This document shows, piece after piece, positions 56,391 to 64,000 of a stretch of 64,000 bases of DNA (the first letter of the stretch is position 1; the number at the start of each line of letters is the position of its first letter). Source of the stretch: Saccharomonospora viridis DSM 43017 (GTDB taxonomy: Bacteria > Actinomycetota > Actinomycetes > Mycobacteriales > Pseudonocardiaceae); NCBI RefSeq assembly GCF_000023865.1, contig NC_013159.1, positions 4,118,001 through 4,182,000 of the forward strand. Direction: 5' to 3'. The position numbers were made by a program, and so were the translations under genes. The notes below the pieces were generated by a model. It saw only the letters and a list, made by a program, of their open reading frames with translations, had not been told where the DNA came from and did no database searches.

Positions 56391-57554
56391 TCACTCCCTC
56401 TCTCGCAACAGCGCGGTGATCTCCGGCCGCGGGTCGTGCGTTGCGACCAAGTCGGCGTAGTTCCGCAGCGCCTGCGCAGCCTTTTCGTCCAGCTTAGAAG
56501 GCACCGCAACCTGCAGTTTGACTAGAAGATCCCCTTGGGTGCCGTCCCGCTTGGTGATGCCCTTGCCGCGCACCCGCAGCACCCGACCGTTCGCCGTGCC
56601 GGGCGGGATCTTCACCGTCACCTTGTCCTCGAGCGTCGGCACCGTGACGGTCGCGCCCAGGGCGAGCTCGGAGAACTCCACCGGCAACGTGAGGGTCAGG
56701 TCGTTGCCGGAGCGACCGAACACCGGATGCGGCTCGACGTGCACCCGCACGTACAGATCGCCCGCGGGCGCGCCGCCCCGGCCCGGCTCGCCCTGACCGG
56801 CCAACCGGATGCGCTGGTTGTCGTCCACCCCGGCGGGGATGCGCACCGTCAGCGTCCTCGTGCGCGTACTGACGCCCTCGCCCCCGCACTCGGGGCACGG
56901 GTCGTCGATCCGCACCCCTTGGCCACGGCAGTCACGGCACGGTTCCGTGAACGCGAACGCGCCCTGGCTACGGCTCACCAGGCCCGCCCCACCGCACGTC
57001 GGACACGGGCGCGGGCGCGTTCCCGGCCGCGCGCCGTTACCGCCGCACGTGCCACAGGTGGCGGGACTCGACAGCCGCAACGGCAACGTCGCGCCCCGTA
57101 CGGCCTCGACGAAGTCGATGCGGACGTCGGTCTCGACGTCCGCCCCACGCTGTCCGCGCATGGTCGACGTCGCGGTTCCGCCCCGGCGGCCGAACAGGTT
57201 GCCGAGCATGTCCCCGAGGCCGCCGAAGCCGCCGCCCGCGGTCTGGCCGAACAGGTCGCTGAAGTCGAAGCCACCGCTCCCGCCTCCGGGGAAGTTGAAA
57301 CCACCGGCGCCACCGGAGCCGAACAGCCTACGGGTCTCGTCGTACTCCTTGCGTTTCTCCGGGTCCGACAACACGCCGTAGGCTTCCGACACGGCCTTGA
57401 ACTTCTTCTCGGCCTCGGGGTTGCCCGGATTGGCGTCCGGATGGTTCTCCCTGGCGAGCTTGCGATACGCCTTCTTGATCTCCTCGGCGGAGGCGTCGGG
57501 GGAGACGCCCAATTCGCGGTAATAGTCCTTTCCGATCCATTCCCTCGCGTTCAT
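56391..57554 (-). CDS. dnaJ: Co-chaperone DnaJ
   Basis: 387 residues: J domain with the HPD motif ([10 protein letters not shown]), a long Gly/Phe-rich linker (about 75-135), a zinc-binding domain with four Cys repeats ([32 protein letters not shown]), and the C-terminal substrate-binding domains. It stimulates the DnaK ATPase and delivers clients. Located between grpE (27-bp gap) and hspR. Confidence 0.96.
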   Translation of the reverse strand: MNAREWIGKDYYRELGVSPDASAEEIKKAYRKLARENHPDANPGNPEAEKKFKAVSEAYGVLSDPEKRKEYDETRRLFGSGGAGGFNFPGGGSGGFDFSDLFGQTAGGGFGGLGDMLGNLFGRRGGTATSTMRGQRGADVETDVRIDFVEAVRGATLPLRLSSPATCGTCGGNGARPGTRPRPCPTCGGAGLVSRSQGAFAFTEPCRDCRGQGVRIDDPCPECGGEGVSTRTRTLTVRIPAGVDDNQRIRLAGQGEPGRGGAPAGDLYVRVHVEPHPVFGRSGNDLTLTLPVEFSELALGATVTVPTLEDKVTVKIPPGTANGRVLRVRGKGITKRDGTQGDLLVKLQVAVPSKLDEKAAQALRNYADLVATHDPRPEITALLRERE

Positions 57555-57581
57555 CGGGCGTCCCCTCCTCTCCTCGACTCG

Positions 57582-58363
57582 TCAGTGCTTGTTCTCATCG
57601 GTGTCGACCGACGCGTTCTCGGACGAAGCGGCCGACTCCCGGGCAGCACCTGTATCGCCTTCCTCGGAAGCGGTGTCCGAGGTGGCCGCACCGGACTCAG
57701 CGGATTCGGCGTTCTCGTCGGAAGCGGCCGCCGGTTCGTGGTCGGTCACCCCCACGAGCGCCTCACGCAGCACGCGCTCACCGAACCGATAACCCCGCCG
57801 CAGCACCGTGGTGACGGTGGGTCCGTCCACATCGGGCGAGGTGCTGTGCTGCACGGCCTCGTGCACGCTCGGGTCGAAGGCATCACCCTCCTTGCCGAAC
57901 GGCTCGAGCCCGATCCTCTCCAGCGTTCCGACCAACTTGTCGGCCACGGCCTTGAACGCACCGGTGAGGTCGCCGTGCGCCTCGGCACGTTCCAGGTCGT
58001 CCAGGAGAGGGAGCAGCTCGTTCAGCACGGCCGCCTTGCCGCCCTCGGCCATCTCCTCGCGCTCCCGGTCGACACGGCGGCGGTAGTTGTTGTACTCGGC
58101 CTGCACCCGCTGCAGGTCAGCGGTGCGTTCGTCGAGCTGCTTCTGCAACTCCTGAACGGCAGCCGCGACCTCGGCGTCCTGGTCGGCCTTGCCGCCCTCG
58201 GCGGCCTCGGCCTCCTTGGCCTCGGCCGCCTGCTGGGACTCCTGCGCGTCCACGGCGCCGTTGCGCTCCTGCCGAAGTTCGCCCGTCTCCGGGTCGATCT
58301 TCCGACGATCGCGCACGACTACCGGCTCCTCCTGCTTCTCGTCTCGCTCAGCCTGGTGCTCGG

Positions 58364-58367
<4 letters not shown>
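57582..58367 (-). CDS. grpE: Nucleotide exchange factor GrpE
   Basis: 261 residues. Core GrpE coiled coil and beta domain in the middle ([59 protein letters not shown]) flanked by long acidic, Ala/Glu-rich tails that look disordered, making it longer than E. coli GrpE. It releases ADP from DnaK. The start overlaps the dnaK stop by four bases. Confidence 0.95.
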
Positions 58368-60223
<1,856 letters not shown>

Positions 60224-60335
60224 AGTTGTCTATCCCTCCTGCTTACCTGCCTTGTGACTGGCCGGGGATTCGGCTCCCGCCAGCAAGTGCGTTCACGTCC
60301 GTACCGGGTGGGGCGTACAGCACCTCACACCCAAA

Positions 60336-60356
60336 GTTGAGTAACCCTCACTCAAG
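60336..60356. promoter_or_regulatory. HAIR element 1 (HspR operator) at dnaK
   Basis: GTTGAGT at 60336-60342, 7-base spacer, ACTCAAG at 60350-60356: a near-perfect HAIR site covering the expected transcription start just downstream of the -10. Confidence 0.92.
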
Positions 60357-60357
60357 T

Positions 60358-60385
60358 TTTATCCGGATCGGCCCTCAGCCGTCAA
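60358..60385 (-). promoter_or_regulatory. Probable dnaK operon promoter
   Basis: On the minus strand, TTGACG (60385-60380) and GATAAA (60363-60358) with a 16-base spacer. It is framed on each side by a HAIR element, the arrangement expected for tight HspR repression. Confidence 0.55.
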
Positions 60386-60391
60386 ACCGGA

Positions 60392-60412
60392 GTTGAGCGA
60401 GACACACTCAAG
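60392..60412. promoter_or_regulatory. HAIR element 2 (HspR operator) at dnaK
   Basis: GTTGAGC at 60392-60398, 7-base spacer, ACTCAAG at 60406-60412. It lies just upstream of the putative -35. Its centre is 56 bp from HAIR element 1. Confidence 0.9.
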
Positions 60413-60478
60413 GTTTCTGCCAGTCCCAACGAAAACCCCTCGCCGGTTGTTCCCGCCCGGCGCCGACCGCCAGGGGAT

Positions 60479-61198
60479 TCAGCTGTCCGACACGGTGATG
60501 TCGCCGCTGGCCGTCGTCAGCTCGAGCACTCGATCCGCGTTCGGGTCGTCCCCCCTGACATTCCGATCACCACTGTTCGTCGAAGCCTCCACCCGGTACT
60601 CCCCCTCGGGCACCGTGACCGTGATGTCACCGCTTCTGGCCTCGGCCCGAACGACGTCGACCCCCTTCAGATCGAGGTCCATGCTCCCCGAACGCGTGTT
60701 GGCGTCGACCTTCGCGACCCCGTCGAGATCGGCGCTCACGTTGCCGGACTTCGCCTCCACCGACACGTTGTTCGCATCGCGCAGCCGCAGCTTTACGTCA
60801 CCGGAGGAGGCACGCACGTCCACGTCGGCGGTGCCCTCGACGACGACGTCCCCCGACGACACCTCCCCTCGCACGGTGGTCCCGACCGGCACCGTCACCT
60901 CGTAGTCCACCGAGCAGAAACTGCCGCAGCCGTGGAGCAACAACGTGGAACCGGCCACCTCGAAAGCCCGTTCCGGATCACCACCGCGATAACTGAAACG
61001 CTGTTTGACCACCGTGTGGGACACGTCGGCCGACCGGACGATCACATCGCCGGAGCCGTTGTCGATCTCCACCTGTCGGACGGCGGTGTCCACCGTGTCG
61101 GTGTGCTCGGACTTCTTCGGCCAGACCCAGCCGGCCGCCACAGCGACCCCCAAAGCCACCAGCACGACACCACCGATCGCCAACCCTGCGCTTCTCAT
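60479..61198 (-). CDS. DUF4097-family beta-repeat protein with N-terminal anchor
   Basis: 239 residues. An N-terminal signal anchor (about 4-24, LAIGGVVLVALGVAVAAGW) is followed by an extracytoplasmic beta-helix-like domain with repeated S-G-D-V or S-G-N-V turns (VSSGDVVVEG, ASSGDVKLRL, AKSGNVSADL, ARSGDITVTV), the hallmark of DUF4097. Two Cys (HGCGSFCS) may form a disulfide. Function unknown. The ATG at 61198 has AAGGA upstream. Confidence 0.82.
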   Translation of the reverse strand: MRSAGLAIGGVVLVALGVAVAAGWVWPKKSEHTDTVDTAVRQVEIDNGSGDVIVRSADVSHTVVKQRFSYRGGDPERAFEVAGSTLLLHGCGSFCSVDYEVTVPVGTTVRGEVSSGDVVVEGTADVDVRASSGDVKLRLRDANNVSVEAKSGNVSADLDGVAKVDANTRSGSMDLDLKGVDVVRAEARSGDITVTVPEGEYRVEASTNSGDRNVRGDDPNADRVLELTTASGDITVSDS

Positions 61199-61433
61199 AC
61201 GTTCGGTCCTTCGGGCCAACTCGCCTACGGCACTTCACGTTAGGAGCCACAGGGCCGTGGGAACATCGGGGAAACCCCCCAACCCGACCCTGGGGTAGCC
61301 CTTACTCGAGTCAATAACCTCGAGACCTCATCGCCACGTCGGTTCGCAGGTTTACGGACTCTGCAGAACCTTGCGGAGGCCCTCGAGCCGACTCGATGGG
61401 TTGGAAGAACCGGCTTCGAGAACTGGAGGACAC

Positions 61434-61982
61434 ATGACCCAAGCGGGCTCAGCTCCGAACCCGTACGACTCGCTGCCACCGGTGCCGTCGTTCACGCTGC
61501 GCAGTGACGACATCGCGGACGGCGAGACCCTGCCCGTTCCGCAGCGCAGCGGTCTGTTGGGCGCGGGTGGCGAGGACCGCTCACCGCACCTGGCGTGGGA
61601 GGGTTTCCCGGAGGGCACGAAGAGCTTCGCGGTGACCTGCTTCGACCCCGACGCCCCCACCGGCAGCGGTTTCTGGCACTGGGCCGTGTTCAACATCCCC
61701 GCGTCGGTGACGGAGCTGCCCGCGGGCGCCGGTGACGCCACCGGTTCCGGACTGCCGGAAGGCGCCAAGACCCTCAAGGGCGACAGCGGCCACGCACAGT
61801 ACATCGGTGCCGCCCCGCCGCCGGGACACGGCCCGCACCGTTACATCTTCGCCGTGCACGCCCTCGACGTGGAGTCGCTGGACGTCGGTGAGGACGCCAC
61901 CCCCGCGTTCCTCGGGTTCAACATGTTCGGGCGCACCCTCGCCCGCGCGACGCTCACCCCGATCTACGAGAACAAGGGCTGA
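61434..61982 (+). CDS. YbhB/YbcL-type Raf-kinase-inhibitor-like (PEBP) protein
   Basis: 182 residues. PEBP core: [19 protein letters not shown], the anion-binding [21 protein letters not shown], and [18 protein letters not shown]. Bacterial members are small soluble proteins with no settled role. The ATG has GGAGG four bases upstream. A possible hairpin follows it. Confidence 0.88.
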   Translation: MTQAGSAPNPYDSLPPVPSFTLRSDDIADGETLPVPQRSGLLGAGGEDRSPHLAWEGFPEGTKSFAVTCFDPDAPTGSGFWHWAVFNIPASVTELPAGAGDATGSGLPEGAKTLKGDSGHAQYIGAAPPPGHGPHRYIFAVHALDVESLDVGEDATPAFLGFNMFGRTLARATLTPIYENKG

Positions 61983-61991
61983 CGTCGGCCC

Positions 61992-62057
61992 CCACGGGCG
62001 GAGTCACCGTTTTCGACTGCATCGAGATCGAGGAATTTCTCCCGGCTCCGCCCGTGG
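61992..62057. terminator. Long-range inverted repeat after the PEBP gene
   Basis: CCACGGGCGGAG (61992-62003) is exactly complementary to CTCCGCCCGTGG (62046-62057), loop 42 bases. It may end the PEBP transcript or form part of the leader of the IclR gene on the same strand. Confidence 0.45.
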
Positions 62058-62110
62058 AGTCCGTATGCTTAGCGACCTAGCGAGCGGCCTCAGCAGCTGG
62101 AGGTAGGTCG

Positions 62111-62917
62111 GTGAGCAGCACGCAGCCTCGTGGGCTGATCGGCTCGGCCAGACGCGCCCTGCGGGTACTGGAGATCGTCGCAAGCGAGGGGGACGGCGTC
62201 AGCGCGAAGGCCGTCGCACGCAAAGGAGGATTCACCCTCTCCACGACCTACCACCTGCTCAACACGCTCGTATACGAGGGTTATCTCGTCCGTCTCGGTC
62301 ACGGCCGCGGGTTCGGCCTCGGTTACAAACTCGGCCCCCTCTACCACTCCCTGTGCGAGGCACTCGACGTCGACGAGGCGGTACGGGAAGAGCTCAACGC
62401 CCTGCACAGGCAGGCCAGGGCCGCCGCGTACTACACGGTGCTGCGCGACACCGACGTCGTCGTGGCCGCCGTCGCCGACTCGCCGCGGTATCCCCGCGCC
62501 CAACCGCTCGATTTCGGTTTCCACGAGGCCGCGCACGCCACCGCGTTCGGCAAGGTGCTGCTGTCGGCACTGACCCCCAAACAACGCCGCGACTACCTCA
62601 CGAACACGGGGATGCCGAAACTGACCGAGCGCACACGGGTGCGGATCTCGGATCTGAACCGCGAGTTGAGCCAGGTCAGACGTTCCGGGGTGGCCAGGGA
62701 CATCGAGGAGTTCCGCCCCGAGTTGGCGTGTGTGTCGGCCCCGGTGCGCGATGCCGACGACCGCGTGACGGCCGCGGTGGCGTTCTCCGTCCCCGTCGCC
62801 GAGTTCGCCGTCAGGTACGCGGAACTGGAACGGCACGTCCGCGCGGGGGCCGCCCGCCTGTCCCGGGTACTGGCCGGTGACCTTCCGTCGGAGCCGCCGC
62901 GGTTCAGCGCGGTTTGA
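62111..62917 (+). CDS. IclR-family transcriptional regulator
   Basis: 268 residues. N-terminal winged helix (LRVLEIVASEGDGVSAKAVA; FTLSTTYHLLNTLVYEGYL) and a C-terminal GAF-like effector domain (AHATAFGKVLLSALTP; ELACVSAPVRDADDRVTAAV). The GTG has GGAGG upstream. The target is unknown; no catabolic operon adjoins it here. Its 3' end overlaps that of the convergent TetR gene by 14 bp. Confidence 0.9.
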   Translation: MSSTQPRGLIGSARRALRVLEIVASEGDGVSAKAVARKGGFTLSTTYHLLNTLVYEGYLVRLGHGRGFGLGYKLGPLYHSLCEALDVDEAVREELNALHRQARAAAYYTVLRDTDVVVAAVADSPRYPRAQPLDFGFHEAAHATAFGKVLLSALTPKQRRDYLTNTGMPKLTERTRVRISDLNRELSQVRRSGVARDIEEFRPELACVSAPVRDADDRVTAAVAFSVPVAEFAVRYAELERHVRAGAARLSRVLAGDLPSEPPRFSAV

Positions 62918-63464
62918 GCAGGTAGTCCACCACGGGCCGCAGCTCCTCGGCGGTGGGTGGTTCGTCGTCGATGAGCCCCTGGATGAGCAGTCCGTCGATA
63001 CCCGCGAGGAACACGCGGAACGCCACCTCGTCGTCGTGCCGCACCATCGAGGTCAACACATCGAGCCAGCGTCGCGCGGCCGGACGCAGCTCGGGTCGGC
63101 GCGCCGCCAGCAGGTACAGCTCGTACTCGGCCATCGTACGCCCCCGGCGCGGCCCGATCGCCTCGGCGAGCAGGTTGGCGACCTCGTCGGCCCCCCTGCT
63201 GCCGCGCGACCGCGCCCTGTCGATCATCCAGTAGACCTCGGTGGCCATGTCGCGGGCGCAACTGATGAGCGTGGCGATCAGCAGGTCGTCGAGTGAGGAG
63301 AAGTGGTACGTGGTCGACGTGGTCGGGACACCGGCCTCCTTGGCCACCGTCCGGTGGGTGACACCCGCGACACCGTCACGTTCGATGACCCGCAACGTGG
63401 CCTCGATGATCTCCTGGCGGCGTTTCTCCCCCCTGGCCTTACGCCCGTCGACACGTTGTCTCAA
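62904..63464 (-). CDS. TetR-family regulator coupled to an SMR efflux gene
   Basis: 186 residues. Helix-turn-helix VAGVTHRTVAKEAGVPTTST then YHFSSLDDLL. The likely start is TTG at 63464, preceded by GGAGG at good distance; the TTGA overlaps the stop of the SMR gene, so the two are translated together. A GTG at 63452 is the alternative. It probably controls the efflux gene ahead of it. Confidence 0.88.
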   Translation of the reverse strand: MRQRVDGRKARGEKRRQEIIEATLRVIERDGVAGVTHRTVAKEAGVPTTSTTYHFSSLDDLLIATLISCARDMATEVYWMIDRARSRGSRGADEVANLLAEAIGPRRGRTMAEYELYLLAARRPELRPAARRWLDVLTSMVRHDDEVAFRVFLAGIDGLLIQGLIDDEPPTAEELRPVVDYLLKPR

Positions 63465-63787
63465 TGCTCCCCTCCCAGTTCCAGGAGAACCACTCCACTG
63501 ATGACGAGGATGAGCCCGAGGATCATGGTCGGGTTCATCCGCTCACCGAGGAACAGAGTCCCGATCAGGGCCACCAACGCGACACCGGCGGCCGACCAGA
63601 TGGCGTAGACGACGCCGACCGGCATCCCCAGTTTCAGGATGCGCGACATCAGGTAGAAGGCCGTCCCGTAGCTGACGATCACCAAAGCCGAGGGCAGCAG
63701 CTTGGTGAAACCGTCGGTGTACTTCAGCGACACCGTGCCGGTCACCTCGACGGCGATCGCGGCCGCCAACAGGACGTAAACGTTCAT
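63461..63787 (-). CDS. Small multidrug resistance (SMR/EmrE-type) efflux protein
   Basis: 108 residues, four membrane helices. The essential Glu14 (AIAVEVTGTVSLK) in helix 1, GVVYAIWSAAGVALVAL in helix 3 and LFLGERMNPTMILGLILVISGVVLL are typical of Qac/SugE-like SMR pumps, which exchange protons for cationic drugs or guanidinium compounds. First gene of a two-gene operon with a TetR regulator. The ATG at 63787 is chosen over a longer frame. Confidence 0.9.
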   Translation of the reverse strand: MNVYVLLAAAIAVEVTGTVSLKYTDGFTKLLPSALVIVSYGTAFYLMSRILKLGMPVGVVYAIWSAAGVALVALIGTLFLGERMNPTMILGLILVISGVVLLELGGEH

Positions 63788-63940
63788 GACTGATACACTA
63801 CCTGAACGAACGTCCCAATACTTTGAGAGTTGTGCGCCACATCTGTGGGACGCGAGAAAGGGCAATAGATTACTCATCAGTAGGAGAATCAGCTCTTCTC
63901 GAACCCACCGCGAAGTTTCCGATCCCGAAAGGCCCCGAAC

Positions 63941-64000
63941 ATGGGTGCACTGCAGATCACGATGGGCGTCATAGGCGTCGTCGTCAGCGTCGTCGCCTGG
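63941..64000 (+). CDS. 5' end of a membrane protein (truncated by window edge)
   Basis: Twenty codons from an ATG with AAAGG upstream, still open at the window end. They encode MGALQITMGVIGVVVSVVAW, the first membrane helix. The beginning resembles that of actinobacterial membrane-bound Fe-S oxidoreductases (heterodisulfide-reductase-like, near dnaK in several genomes), but too little is visible to be sure. Confidence 0.45.
   Translation, partial: MGALQITMGVIGVVVSVVAW

Overview
The window is chromosomal DNA of a high-GC actinomycete. The type VII (ESX) secretion genes, HspR/HAIR heat-shock circuit, F420-type PPOX protein, purS-purQ-purL set and SigE-family sigma factors fit Pseudonocardiaceae best. 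A Saccharomonospora-like organism is my guess from general gene content; the genus is not proven. No rRNA, tRNA, CRISPR array, insertion sequence or prophage was recognised.

Layout. 0-13.8 kb: the end of an unknown gene, then purL-purQ-purS, an aldehyde dehydrogenase divergent from a metallo-beta-lactamase-fold protein, purB, a TetR regulator, a SigE-family sigma factor with a probable anti-sigma protein, a threonine aldolase/HAD pair and an aminotransferase. 13.8-18.4 kb: an orphan ESX substrate module (PE-like, PPE-like, EspG, EspC-like and a WXG100/lytic transglycosylase fusion) without secretion machinery. 18.5-32 kb: purD, a secreted phosphodiesterase, purA, a secreted lipase, an HNH nuclease lipoprotein, DUF3151, class II fba, oxidoreductases, a second sigma factor, and nagA under a DasR-type (dre) operator. 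32-37 kb: a GlcD-like flavoprotein, a DedA protein, and a LacI regulator divergent from two sugar/nucleoside kinases around a perfect palindrome.

37.1-46.6 kb is the main catabolic island. A six-gene operon (galB-like, galC/ligK-like, alpha/beta hydrolase, muconolactone-isomerase-like, ligA, ligB) encodes an extradiol ring-cleavage route. It has no recognisable CHMS dehydrogenase or PDC lactonase, which fits gallate rather than protocatechuate. Upstream are a PAS-GAF two-component system, an aromatic-acid/H+ symporter of the MHS family and a divergent aldehyde dehydrogenase.

46.6-64 kb: a SAM methyltransferase, then trmH-like, DUF2784, pyrE, an SDR, an anchored protein, clpB and a flavohemoglobin-like gene. 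This order resembles Rv0380c-Rv0385 of Mycobacterium tuberculosis. Then comes dnaK-grpE-dnaJ-hspR. Three HAIR elements (two at dnaK, one at clpB) show that HspR, encoded in the same cluster, probably represses both loci. The window ends with a DUF4097 protein, a PEBP protein, IclR and TetR regulators, an SMR efflux pump and the start of a membrane protein.

Two short arrays of one 21-bp tandem repeat family, 8.6 kb apart in opposite orientation, lie in gaps beside gene 3' ends and are unexplained.
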